Counted from the stretch's first letter, positions 1-6,397 are shown. The stretch is 9,630 nucleotides of DNA from Collinsella aerofaciens (GCF_019131995.1 NZ_JAHONA010000046.1:1-9630); one strand, 5' to 3'. The notes: generated by a model not told the origin, from the sequence alone. Numbers and translations: made by a program.

Positions 1-75
1 CGGGTGCCCTACCGGGAGTAGCCCCGACGGTTGACAAAACTATAGGAACACCCAATGACTACCCCACCGCAACAG

Positions 76-102
76 AAAAAGCCCGGGCCGAAGCACCGGG
101 CT
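76..102 (-). terminator. Intrinsic terminator downstream of the M20 dipeptidase
   Basis: The arms AGCCCGG (80-86) and CCGGGCT (96-102) are perfect 7-bp complements around a 9-base loop. Read on the minus strand, the G/C stem is followed at once by five T, a C and another T, the usual form of a rho-independent terminator. It lies about 135 bases past the dipeptidase stop codon and would end the HAD-dipeptidase transcript, leaving a long 3' untranslated region that contains the rod at 135-236. Confidence 0.8.
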
Positions 103-134
103 CGTAATGCAAGTTTGTATCCAAGCAGGATATA

Positions 135-236
135 GGGGTTTCCCAGGTGCCCGAGATTGCCCCGAAAGAGGAGCGCCGCGTACTTTGGTACGCAAGCGAC
201 GGTTTGAGGGGCAAGGTCGGGTGCCTGGGGAAGCCC
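135..236. repeat. Long rod-shaped inverted repeat (candidate structured RNA)
   Basis: Bases 139-154 pair with 217-232 in 16 consecutive pairs. Three of these (141-230, 148-223, 149-222) are U.G wobbles if the RNA is read from the plus strand. A GGG/CCC clamp (135-137 with 234-236) extends the stem after one mismatch. Inside lie a symmetric 2x2 loop, a 7-bp stem (157-163 with 208-214), an asymmetric purine-rich internal loop (164-173 and 199-207), a CGC/GCG pair (174-176 with 196-198) and a perfect GCGTAC-TTTG-GTACGC hairpin (178-193). I do not recognise the family. It could be the 3' untranslated structure of the dipeptidase mRNA, a separate small RNA, or a palindromic repeat element. Confidence 0.6.
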
Positions 237-1672
237 TACAGCTCAAGTTCGTTGAGGCGCAGGATCGCAACAATATAGATCTTGAGCGCCTGTTTAAGCT
301 GTTCCTCGTTGGCGCACTCGTTGGGGCCGTGCATCTGGCCGCCCCATGCGGGCAGCTCCAGGCCGGTCTCCTCGGGGCCAAACGAGACGGCGCGGGCAAA
401 GTTGCGCGCGTACGTGCCGCCGCCCATGGCAAAGGGCTTGGCATGCTTGCCCGTAAACTCGTTATAGGTATCGATAAGCGCCTTCACGGCCGGATCGTCG
501 GCAGACACCGAGAACGGCACCTTAGCGCGACCCAGCTGGCACGTCACGCCAAAACGGCCCACGAGCGGGTCGAGCTGCTCGCGGATGGTATCGGCACTCG
601 TGCTGTCGGGGAAGCGCACGTCGATGACCTGCTCAATATGGCCATCCGCCACGCGGATGACGCCAGCGTTGCAGGTAAGCGGGCCAAACGCCGAGCTCGT
701 CGCATCGATACCCAGGCCGCGGCCATAGGCGTCTGCATGTACAAAGGCCAGGAACTTGACGAACTCGTGCTCGGCAGGCGTCAGCAGGCGCTCGTCACGG
801 GCACCAAACGCGTCCTCGGCCTCGCGCAGGTACGTCACGATCAGGCCGACGGAGTTGATCGTCCCCTCGGGCATCGAAGCATGGCCACCGATACCGTGCG
901 CGAAAATCTGGGCATGGCCGTTCTCGAGCGCCGTGATCTCCAGGCGGTCGGCGTTCTCAATGGGCGCCGGCAGTTCATCGGCGGCAATCGCAAGCTCGCA
1001 GATAGACTGCGACGGAATGGCGTTGCTCGCCTCGGCGCCGCTCCACGATACGATGCGGCCGCCGTCGATCTTGGGGCTCACAAACGTCGCCCCAAACTGG
1101 CCCTTCTCGGCATTGCAGACCGGGAACTCGGCATCGGGCGTAAACAGAAAGTCAGGGTCTGCGTGGTTCTCCAGATAATGGTGAACGTCGGACATGCCCA
1201 CTTCCTCATCGCAGCCCAGCAGCGCGCGGAAGGTATAGCGCGGCACAATGCCGTGCTTGATCAGGTAGGCACCGGCGTAGAGCGACAACACCGCCGGACC
1301 CTTGTCATCAATCACGCCACGGCCGAGCAGCCAGCCCTCGCGACGCTCCATCGCAAACGGGTCGGTGTTCCAGCCGGGGCCGGCGGGCACCACGTCCACG
1401 TGGCAGATAGTCGCGAGCTGCTTGTCGCCGCGACCCGGGATATCGGCAATGCCCACATAGCCCTCGTCGTCGCTCGTCTGGTAGCCGAGCTTTTGCGCAA
1501 TGCCGAGCGCGCAATCGAGCGCATCACGAACCGGGCGGCCAAACGGCGCGCTAGGCTCCGCATCGGCAGCAACGGCTACGGACGGATAACTCACCAGCTG
1601 CTCGATATCGGCGACGACGTCCTCCCAGACCTCGTCGACATACTCGGTAACGCTCTGCTCCACCTGATTCAT
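236..1672 (-). CDS. M20-family metallodipeptidase (PepV/Sapep type)
   Basis: This 478-residue cytosolic protein is a dinuclear metal-dependent dipeptidase that would cleave short peptides to free amino acids. Metal-site motifs appear in order: HVD (H91, with D93 as the supporting acid), the IDDKGP bridging Asp (D122 or D123), CDEEVG (E156 catalytic base, E157 ligand), TPDAEF (D180) and QMHGPNE (H448). The spacing of E157 to D180 matches PepV, and length is normal for PepV/Sapep (about 470). HGIGGHASMPEG near residues 259-270 belongs to the lid domain that contacts substrate. The reading frame stays open upstream to 1867, but the ATG at 1670-1672 has AAGGAGGT six bases before it, so I use that start. 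It follows the HAD gene by 55 bases, probably as the second gene of an operon. Substrate range within the family cannot be read from sequence. Confidence 0.93.
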   Translation of the reverse strand: MNQVEQSVTEYVDEVWEDVVADIEQLVSYPSVAVAADAEPSAPFGRPVRDALDCALGIAQKLGYQTSDDEGYVGIADIPGRGDKQLATICHVDVVPAGPGWNTDPFAMERREGWLLGRGVIDDKGPAVLSLYAGAYLIKHGIVPRYTFRALLGCDEEVGMSDVHHYLENHADPDFLFTPDAEFPVCNAEKGQFGATFVSPKIDGGRIVSWSGAEASNAIPSQSICELAIAADELPAPIENADRLEITALENGHAQIFAHGIGGHASMPEGTINSVGLIVTYLREAEDAFGARDERLLTPAEHEFVKFLAFVHADAYGRGLGIDATSSAFGPLTCNAGVIRVADGHIEQVIDVRFPDSTSADTIREQLDPLVGRFGVTCQLGRAKVPFSVSADDPAVKALIDTYNEFTGKHAKPFAMGGGTYARNFARAVSFGPEETGLELPAWGGQMHGPNECANEEQLKQALKIYIVAILRLNELEL

Positions 1673-1690
1673 GGACGACCTCCTTACCAA
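1673..1690 (-). promoter_or_regulatory. Strong ribosome binding site that fixes the dipeptidase start
   Basis: On the minus strand AAGGAGGT precedes ATG by a 5-6 base spacer. This near-perfect anti-16S match chooses the 478-residue start over the longer open frame, whose extra N-terminal residues overlap the upstream HAD gene and look like arginine-rich frame shadow. Confidence 0.85.
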
Positions 1691-1727
1691 TGAGCGACGG
1701 GTACGCCCGCCCCTCACATTGCGTCTA

Positions 1728-2390
1728 TTAGATAGCGAAAAGTTTAGCAAGCTCGGCCACCGAGTGCACCACTGCATCGGCACCCGCCGCCTCGTGCTCG
1801 CCCGGTGCCGCCGCGCCCGAATAGATACCAATGCACGGTACGCCCATTGCGTGCGCGCCCTCCACATCGTTGAAGCGATCGCCGATCATCACGGCATCGT
1901 CCGCGGCCGCACCCAAGGCCGCCAACGCGTCGCGAACCGAATCGGCCTTGGTCTCGCGCCCCTGCGGTGGATTCATGCCAACCACCGCCTCAAACTGCGA
2001 AAGCCCCAGCTCGCCCACCATGTCAATGCACTTTGCCTCCATGCGCGACGTCGCCACGGCCAAGCGCTTGCCCTGGGCGACCAACCCATCCAGCAGCTCG
2101 GGGATTCCATCGAACACGGGATACTCTTCCGGTCCCAGCTCATCAAAAAAGGCACGGTACTCATCAGCCACCACAAGCGACTCCTCGCGGGAGAAGCCAT
2201 AAAAGTCGTGAAAGCTCTTCCACAGGGGCGGCCCGATCATGCGGCGCAGGTCACCCATCTGCGCCTCCGAAAACCCGCGCGCGGCAAGCGCCTTGCGCGT
2301 CGAGGTCATCACCGCCCGACCCGTATCTGCCACCGTGCCGTCAAAATCAAACAGCACAATCGGCCGCTCGCATAGCTGTAATGCCGCCAT
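1728..2390 (-). CDS. HAD-superfamily hydrolase, phosphoglycolate-phosphatase-like (subfamily IA)
   Basis: This 220-residue soluble protein has all four HAD motifs: DFDGT with nucleophile D15 and acid D17 (residues 15-19), the T/S motif VATSR (T114), the motif III lysine K148 (ETKADS), and IGDRFND with D171 and D175 binding Mg. The helical cap between residues 25 and 95 contains MIGPPL, typical of the Gph/PpaX group, so a small phosphate monoester is the likely substrate. Phosphoglycolate, pyrophosphate or a nucleotide cannot be told apart. Three in-frame starts exist: GTG at 2423, ATG at 2396 and ATG at 2390. I chose 2390 because AAGAGGG lies six bases before it; the other two would add 2 or 11 residues. 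It precedes the dipeptidase on the same strand, so the two are probably co-transcribed, but the functional link is unknown. Confidence 0.88.
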   Translation of the reverse strand: MAALQLCERPIVLFDFDGTVADTGRAVMTSTRKALAARGFSEAQMGDLRRMIGPPLWKSFHDFYGFSREESLVVADEYRAFFDELGPEEYPVFDGIPELLDGLVAQGKRLAVATSRMEAKCIDMVGELGLSQFEAVVGMNPPQGRETKADSVRDALAALGAAADDAVMIGDRFNDVEGAHAMGVPCIGIYSGAAAPGEHEAAGADAVVHSVAELAKLFAI

Positions 2391-2431
2391 CGGCATCCCT
2401 CTTCCCCAGTTGATGATTTCCACACCGTCAC

Positions 2432-2460
2432 TTCAAACTGTTGACTATTCAACAATTGAA
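2432..2460. promoter_or_regulatory. Clustered TTCAA/TTGAA half-sites, possible operator in divergent promoter region
   Basis: Between the divergent HAD and DegV genes, TTCAA-CAA-TTGAA (2448-2460) is a perfect inverted repeat. Two further half-sites lie just before it (TTCAA at 2432-2436 and TTGA at 2441-2444). The cluster is distinctly A/T-rich in a GC-rich window. It sits upstream of the presumed plus-strand -10 box and could bind a dimeric regulator. No known regulator motif was recognised. Confidence 0.3.
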
Positions 2461-2482
2461 CCTAGCAATGTAGAGCAACTCC

Positions 2483-2490
2483 ACTATACT
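2483..2490. promoter_or_regulatory. Overlapping divergent -10 elements (DegV and HAD)
   Basis: The plus strand reads TATACT (2485-2490), five of six matches to the -10 consensus, 57 bases before the DegV start codon. The same bases on the minus strand give TATAGT (2483-2488), facing the HAD gene. No good -35 box pairs with either, so promoter use is an inference. Confidence 0.35.
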
Positions 2491-2546
2491 TGTCGCACTT
2501 TGCTCTCAGAAGGCGGCGCGCAAGCGCCCCAACGAAAGGTGCAATT

Positions 2547-3407
2547 ATGTCTTTTGCCATCATAACCGACTCCACGTCGGACATCTCCCCCGCCCGCGCC
2601 CAAGAGCTCGGCATTTACGTGATTCCGCTGCATGTGATTATCGAGGGCGAGGACCTGCTCGACCAGGTGCAGATTACCGCCCAGGAGTACGTCGCCCGCA
2701 TGGCCGGCTCCGAGCAGTTGCCGCACACCTCGCAGCCGAGTGCCGGCGAGTTCAAGGAGCTCTTTGACCGCGTGCACGCCGACGGCCACGATAGCGCCAT
2801 CTTTATCTCGCTGTGCAGCGAGTGGTCCGCCTGCTATGCCAACGCCAGTCTGACGGCCGAGACGCACGAGCTCGACGTGCGCTGCATCGACTCGCGCACC
2901 GGCTCGGGCGCCGAGGGCCTGCTGGTGGAGTACGCGCGGGCCATGCGCGAAGATGGCCGCAGCCTGGACGAGACCGAGGCGCAGATCCGCGCGACGCTGC
3001 CCGACGCCCACCTGCTGCTGATTCCCCGAACGCTCGAGAATCTCGTTAAGAACGGCCGCGCGCCCAAGCTCGCCGGCCAGCTGACGCAGATGCTCAACAT
3101 TCGCCTGGCCGTTTCGCCGGAGTGGAAATCGGGCGAGATCAAGGCAATCAAAAAGGGCCGCGGCGCCAAGCGCATCGTCGCCAACACCATGGCAGATTGC
3201 CTCGCGTTTTTGGACGAGCACCCGGGCTCAAGCGTGCGCGTGCTCACGACCGGCGCCGCCGAGGAGCAGGAGCTCGTCAGCCAAGCACTCGCAGGCCAAG
3301 ACTATGTAGACGCCGGCACCGGCCCCATCGGCTGCACCATCGCCACCCATGTAGGCGTCGACGCCATCGCCATCAGCTACTGCCCCTGCTACCAGCCCAT
3401 CCACTAG
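2547..3407 (+). CDS. DegV/FakB family fatty-acid-binding protein
   Basis: This 286-residue cytosolic protein is close to the family norm of about 280. DegV/FakB proteins hold a fatty acid and, where a FakA kinase exists, present its carboxyl group for phosphorylation so that exogenous fatty acid enters phospholipid synthesis. Diagnostic features are the opening ITDSTSDI (5-12), the TSQPS loop (61-65) that binds the carboxylate region, a Ser-rich helix start (SEWSACYANA, 91-100, in place of the usual SGTY-type sequence), IDSRTGS (114-120), GRAPKLAGQL (170-179) and THVG (267-270) near the end. The frame is open back to 2490, but GAAAGGTG just before the ATG at 2547 and family alignment at MSFAIITDS support this start. 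It is divergent from HAD and convergent with the toxin-antitoxin pair, so it is probably monocistronic. No FakA gene is in the window; the lipid ligand is unknown. Confidence 0.93.
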   Translation: MSFAIITDSTSDISPARAQELGIYVIPLHVIIEGEDLLDQVQITAQEYVARMAGSEQLPHTSQPSAGEFKELFDRVHADGHDSAIFISLCSEWSACYANASLTAETHELDVRCIDSRTGSGAEGLLVEYARAMREDGRSLDETEAQIRATLPDAHLLLIPRTLENLVKNGRAPKLAGQLTQMLNIRLAVSPEWKSGEIKAIKKGRGAKRIVANTMADCLAFLDEHPGSSVRVLTTGAAEEQELVSQALAGQDYVDAGTGPIGCTIATHVGVDAIAISYCPCYQPIH

Positions 3408-3422
3408 GGGTACCTTTACCGC

Positions 3423-3484
3423 TTGCGGTGGAATAGGGACTGTTTTGGCTTATTAGCCGCCAATCAATCCCTATTCCACCGCAA
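3423..3484. repeat. Large palindrome between convergent DegV and toxin genes
   Basis: Bases 3423-3439 and 3468-3484 are perfect 17-bp inverted arms around a 28-base loop. The loop holds a further TTGGC/GCCAA stem (3445-3449 with 3459-3463) and, as an alternative, GGCT/AGCC. It fills the space between two convergent transcription units, so a bidirectional terminator is plausible. However, neither strand shows a T-run after the stem, which also fits a REP/MITE-like palindromic element. Confidence 0.6.
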
Positions 3485-3499
3485 CTTAGAAATCGGCGA

Positions 3500-3808
3500 T
3501 CAGCCCTGCGGGCCCTGGAACAGTTCCTCATGCGAGCCCATTCTGACCAGTCGGAGCACAGGATTCGTCTTATGCGGCAAGTACAGAACGACCACATCGA
3601 CCAAGCCATCGGATAGGTGGAAATCGATGTGGCCGTTGTAGTTTCCGCCCGGGTTTGAGAGCTCGTGGGCGCCATACTCCGCCGGAAGCGACCCATGAGC
3701 CACAAGCTCTGCAATCGCCGCTTTAAACTCACTTTTTAGCTGCGGATGCATGCGCATCGTTCGTTTGTAGTCCGCCTTAAATTGAGCCTCGACTTTAATC
3801 TCGAACAT
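3500..3808 (-). CDS. Type II toxin, YafQ/RelE-family mRNA interferase
   Basis: This 102-residue basic protein matches the YafQ branch of RelE toxins, ribosome-dependent endoribonucleases that cut mRNA in the A site. Aligned by eye with E. coli YafQ, the active-site residues are kept: H48 (YafQ H50), H64 in GHIDFH (H63), D67 or D71 (D67), H93 in GSHEELF (H87) and F97 (F91). The strand segment VVVLYLP (72-78) matches the YafQ WILIY strand. The start codon is two bases after the antitoxin stop, and its GAGGA ribosome site lies inside the antitoxin's last codons, so translation is coupled and antitoxin is made first. The gene appears intact and active. Codons are more A/T-rich than in neighbours (26 G/C in the 60 bases 3781-3840), suggesting acquisition by transfer. 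Confidence 0.88.
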   Translation of the reverse strand: MFEIKVEAQFKADYKRTMRMHPQLKSEFKAAIAELVAHGSLPAEYGAHELSNPGGNYNGHIDFHLSDGLVDVVVLYLPHKTNPVLRLVRMGSHEELFQGPQG

Positions 3809-3810
3809 CG

Positions 3811-4110
3811 CTATTCCTCATCGAGGAATGACATAAGCTCATCAGCGTTATTGAATGACGGGCTATCGTCCGGCAAAATCCCCAACTCATGAGCCTCGGC
3901 GATCACCATGGCACGCCTCGTCGCCTCGTTGGGCACCTCCGCCCTTCCTACAATCTCAAAAGGAATCTTTCGCTGATTTACCAGCTGCCGAACGGCAAGA
4001 TTGAGATAGGAATTGAGGCTGAGGCCGACCGAATCCAAGAACTCAGTCGCCTGCTCCTTGAGCCCCTCTTCGATTCGAACCGTCGTAGGCTTAACCGTTG
4101 CAGTAGACAT
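3811..4110 (-). CDS. RelB/DinJ-family antitoxin
   Basis: This 99-residue acidic protein is the antitoxin partner of the adjacent YafQ-like toxin. The N-terminal part (residues 8-45: TVRIEEGLKEQATEFLDSVG then LSLNSYLNLAVRQLV) is a ribbon-helix-helix DNA-binding domain of the DinJ type. The acidic C-terminal part, ending FNNADELMSFLDEE, should wrap around the toxin active site. Length is close to E. coli DinJ (86), with a slightly longer linker. The ATG at 4108-4110 has AGGAGGT five bases upstream. It is the first gene of the two-gene unit and, by family rule, represses its own promoter together with the toxin; the palindrome at 4159-4190 is the obvious operator candidate. Confidence 0.88.
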   Translation of the reverse strand: MSTATVKPTTVRIEEGLKEQATEFLDSVGLSLNSYLNLAVRQLVNQRKIPFEIVGRAEVPNEATRRAMVIAEAHELGILPDDSPSFNNADELMSFLDEE

Positions 4111-4140
4111 ACGCGACCTCCTAGCCTCGTCTTTTGCATC

Positions 4141-4146
4141 AGTATA
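4141..4146 (-). promoter_or_regulatory. -10 box of the toxin-antitoxin promoter
   Basis: On the minus strand TATACT (five of six consensus matches) lies 31 bases before the antitoxin start codon. The expected -35 position falls inside the downstream arm of the 4159-4190 palindrome and has no good consensus match. Confidence 0.45.
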
Positions 4147-4158
4147 CCCAGTTTAGAT

Positions 4159-4190
4159 GGCAGACTGATGTTAAATAGCATCAATCTGCC
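4159..4190. promoter_or_regulatory. Palindromic operator candidate of the toxin-antitoxin operon
   Basis: The 12-base arms 4159-4170 and 4179-4190 are complementary except for one mismatch, around an 8-base A/T spacer. The element covers the -35 region of the antitoxin promoter, where RelB/DinJ complexes bind to autorepress. It could instead be a terminator for the upstream LOG gene, but no T-run follows it on that strand. Confidence 0.45.
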
Positions 4191-4222
4191 GTTTTCATTA
4201 CTACAACGACAGGCACCTCGCC

Positions 4223-4981
4223 CTACATCAGCCCGCTGAGCGCAATGTCGACGGCCTCGTTGAGGTCGTCGGTGATGTGCACCAGTTCCGGATCGAGCGG
4301 GCTGATCATACCGGCGTCCATCACCGGACCGTTAAGCCAGTCGAATAGGCCCTGCCAGTACTCGCTGCCTACCAGCACAAGCGGCATGCGCTTGACCTTG
4401 TGCGTTTGCACCAGCGTGAGCACCTCGAACATCTCGTCGAGCGTGCCAAACCCGCCGGGAAACACGATAGCGCCCGAGCTGTATTTGACGAACATGGTCT
4501 TGCGCACAAAGAAGTAGCGGAAGTCCATACCGAGGTTCACATATTTGTTGAGCCCCTGCTCGTGCGGCAGTTCAATGCCCAAACCAACTGACTTGCCGTT
4601 GACGCTCGCCGCTCCCCTGTTGGCCGCCTCCATGATGCCGGGGCCGCCACCGGTGATAACCGCCACGCCGCGCTGGGCAATCTTACGGCCGACCGCGCGC
4701 GCCGCCTTGTAGAGTGGATCGGTCTTGGGCGTGCGGGCGCTGCCGAAGATGGTCACTGCAGGACCAAGCTCGGCAAGCGCGCCGAAGCCATCGACAAACT
4801 CGGCCTGGATGCGCAGCACGCGCCACGGATCGGCGTGCAACCAGTCGGTCGAATCTTCAGGCGCCAGCAGGTTGGCGTAGGTGTTGTCCTTAGGAATCAT
4901 GGGGCCGCGCATGACCACGGGACCGCGGCGATACGTCTCGTCGTAGGCAGGCTCGCCCTCGACGTTCTCATTCTTAATCAT
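4223..4981 (-). CDS. LOG/TIGR00730-family nucleotide 5'-monophosphate phosphoribohydrolase-like protein
   Basis: This 252-residue Rossmann-fold protein belongs to the lysine-decarboxylase-like LOG family. Members split N6-modified or plain AMP-type nucleotides into base and ribose 5-phosphate. The signature motifs are GGGPGIMEAANRGA (111-124) and PGGFGTLDE (175-183), with E183 the catalytic glutamate and R160/K161 in the position of the usual basic residues. The protein carries about 70 residues before the core strand VTIFGSAR (76-83), longer than the small plant LOG type and like the larger bacterial branch. The frame runs open to 5053, but AGGAG precedes the ATG at 4979-4981 and the extra N-terminus (PFFFFS) is translated terminator T-run, so 4981 is the start. 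An intrinsic terminator lies immediately upstream, so expression may be attenuated. The real substrate is unknown. Confidence 0.9.
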   Translation of the reverse strand: MIKNENVEGEPAYDETYRRGPVVMRGPMIPKDNTYANLLAPEDSTDWLHADPWRVLRIQAEFVDGFGALAELGPAVTIFGSARTPKTDPLYKAARAVGRKIAQRGVAVITGGGPGIMEAANRGAASVNGKSVGLGIELPHEQGLNKYVNLGMDFRYFFVRKTMFVKYSSGAIVFPGGFGTLDEMFEVLTLVQTHKVKRMPLVLVGSEYWQGLFDWLNGPVMDAGMISPLDPELVHITDDLNEAVDIALSGLM

Positions 4982-4997
4982 GGGTGCTCCTATCGAG

Positions 4998-5045
4998 AAA
5001 AAGAAAAACGGGCGGGGTCGACGCCATGCGTCAAACACCCGCCCG
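4998..5045 (-). terminator. Intrinsic terminator directly ahead of the LOG-family ribosome site
   Basis: The arms CGGGCGGG (5009-5016) and CCCGCCCG (5038-5045) are perfect. Nested inside is GACGC-CAT-GCGTC (5020-5032). On the minus strand the stem is followed by TTTTTCTTTTT, a strong terminator. It ends tgt transcription or acts as an attenuator for the LOG gene, whose AGGAG lies only about six bases beyond the T-run. Confidence 0.85.
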
Positions 5046-5104
5046 AGCATCAACTATTCGGTATGGTACCCACGATGTATCAAGTGCTTGCAAGCTATCG
5101 GTTA

Positions 5105-5175
5105 GCGGTCGCGCAACCGACGCCGGCGAATGCGATGCCCGGCGACGGCTGCGCGCGGTCGATTGGCACGCGGTC
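5105..5175 (-). other. Structured leader upstream of the LOG terminator
   Basis: The tgt-LOG gap is 233 bases. It contains a rod in which GCGC-CCG-CGCCGG segments of 5111-5126 pair with CCGGCG-CGG-GCGC of 5139-5154, broken by small symmetric loops. The hexamer GCGGTC occurs three times (5105-5110, 5155-5160, 5170-5175). Together with the terminator at 4998-5045 this resembles an attenuator leader. I matched it to no known riboswitch class, and no clear promoter was identified within the gap. Confidence 0.35.
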
Positions 5176-5214
5176 TCGACATCGCGCGAGTGCCTGCAAG
5201 CGCCCGCGCCGCTC

Positions 5215-6354
5215 TTAGTAGTCCACCGCCGCAGGGCTGTTCATCCAGTCGCTCACAAACGCGCCGTAGCGGCCCTCGATAATGGCCTGGCGGGCACGCT
5301 GCATAAGGTTGAGCAAGTAGTAGATGTTATGCATCGAAAGCAGAATGCCGCCGAGCATCTCCTTCTGCGTGACCATGTGACGGATGAGCGCGCGGCTGTA
5401 GCCGCCCGTGCACACCGGACAGGTGCAGGTGGGGTCGATGGGGCCGTCATCGTGCGCAAAGCGCGCGTTGCGGAAGTTGAGGCGACCCTCGCTGGAGAAC
5501 GCCGTGCCCATACGGCCGGTGCGCGTCGGCAGCACGCAGTCGAACATGTCGATGCCCACGCCCACACCGCGCACGAGGGTGGTGGGGTTGCCGACGCCCA
5601 TCAGGTAGCGCGGCTTGTGCTTGGGCATGTACTCACTCACGAGCGGCGCCAGCGTCTCGAACATAGTCTCGTGGTCCTCGCCCACCGAGTAGCCGCCAAT
5701 GCCGTAACCGGGGAAGTCGCCGCACTCCTCCAGATGGCGCAGCGAGCGCAGGCGCAGATCCAGGTGCATGCCGCCCTGAACGATACCAAAGAGTGCCTGG
5801 TCATCGCGGGTATGCGCCTTATAGCAGCGCTCGGCCCACATGCTCGACAGCTCCACGGCGCGCTCAACGTAGGAGCGCGTGGCGGGATAGCCCGGGCACT
5901 GGTCGAGCTGCATGCAGATGTCGGAGCCGAGCTTCATGGCGATTTCCATGTTATCCTCGGGCGTCCAGAACACGTGGCGACCGTCGTAATCGTTGACGAT
6001 AAAGCGCACGCCCTCGTCGGTGAGCTTGACGGCGTCGTTGTGACTGAAGACCTGGAAACCGCCCGAGTCGGTGAGGATGGGGCCGTGCCAGTTCATAAAC
6101 TTGTGCAGTCCGCCCAGCTCGGCGATGGTGTCCTCGCCGGGACGCATGGACAGGTGGTAGGTGTTGGCGAGCACGATCTGCGCACCGAGCTGCTTAACGG
6201 TCTCGGTAGGAATGCCCTTGACGTTTGCCTTGGTGCCCACGGGCATAAAAATCGGTGTCTCAATGTCACCGTGCGGGGTGTGCAACACGCCGGCACGCGC
6301 GTGCGTCGTCGGGTCTTCGGCGATCAGGTCGAATTTAAAAAGGCTCTGGTCCAT
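5215..6354 (-). CDS. tgt: tRNA-guanine(34) transglycosylase
   Basis: This 379-residue enzyme swaps guanine 34 in GUN-anticodon tRNAs for preQ1 (or queuine), the base-exchange step of queuosine modification. Features in order: LANTYHL (62-68), TDSGGFQVFS with catalytic D96 (95-104), the substrate pocket MQLDQCPGYP (148-157), GIVQGGMH (190-197), GGYSVGE (220-226), YLMGVGNP (250-257), nucleophile D272 in FDCVLPTRTGR, and a zinc site made of C310, C312, C315 and H342. Length is standard for bacterial Tgt. The pocket differs from the common DECTPYP and GGLAVGE forms. The start has AAGGAG nine bases upstream. It stands alone: queA, queG and transporter genes are not in the window. A TATAAT box precedes it and a terminator follows it. 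Confidence 0.97.
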   Translation of the reverse strand: MDQSLFKFDLIAEDPTTHARAGVLHTPHGDIETPIFMPVGTKANVKGIPTETVKQLGAQIVLANTYHLSMRPGEDTIAELGGLHKFMNWHGPILTDSGGFQVFSHNDAVKLTDEGVRFIVNDYDGRHVFWTPEDNMEIAMKLGSDICMQLDQCPGYPATRSYVERAVELSSMWAERCYKAHTRDDQALFGIVQGGMHLDLRLRSLRHLEECGDFPGYGIGGYSVGEDHETMFETLAPLVSEYMPKHKPRYLMGVGNPTTLVRGVGVGIDMFDCVLPTRTGRMGTAFSSEGRLNFRNARFAHDDGPIDPTCTCPVCTGGYSRALIRHMVTQKEMLGGILLSMHNIYYLLNLMQRARQAIIEGRYGAFVSDWMNSPAAVDY

Positions 6355-6391
6355 AAACTGGAACTCCTTGGTTGCGGTTCATACGCAAACC

Positions 6392-6397
6392 ATTATA
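6392..6397 (-). promoter_or_regulatory. -10 box of the tgt promoter
   Basis: On the minus strand a perfect TATAAT lies 37 bases before the tgt start codon. No close match to TTGACA sits 16-18 bases upstream of it, so the -35 element is weak or absent. Confidence 0.55.

Noticed and set aside
31..46. Plus-strand promoter (TTGACA with TATAGG)
   Set aside because: The two boxes are only four bases apart, and no gene follows on that strand.
135..236. Integron attC site or bacterial SRP RNA
   Set aside because: No GTTRRRY/RYYYAAC core pair is present, and the conserved SRP apical sequence (GGAAGGAAGCAG-like) is absent.
107..1693. Long plus-strand open frame (528 codons) opposite the dipeptidase
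   Set aside because: It is the antisense shadow of a well-supported metallodipeptidase, has no ribosome site, and its Arg/Ala/His-rich composition is typical of GC-rich shadow frames.
4159..4200. Plus-strand intrinsic terminator (hairpin followed by GTTTT)
   Set aside because: No plus-strand gene lies upstream to need it; the position over the antitoxin promoter fits an operator better.
5046..5100. T-box leader suggested by GTGGGTACC-like sequence before the LOG terminator
   Set aside because: The sequence does not fit the T-box antiterminator core (TGG-N-ACC in register), and no specifier loop could be identified; the downstream gene is not a typical T-box target.
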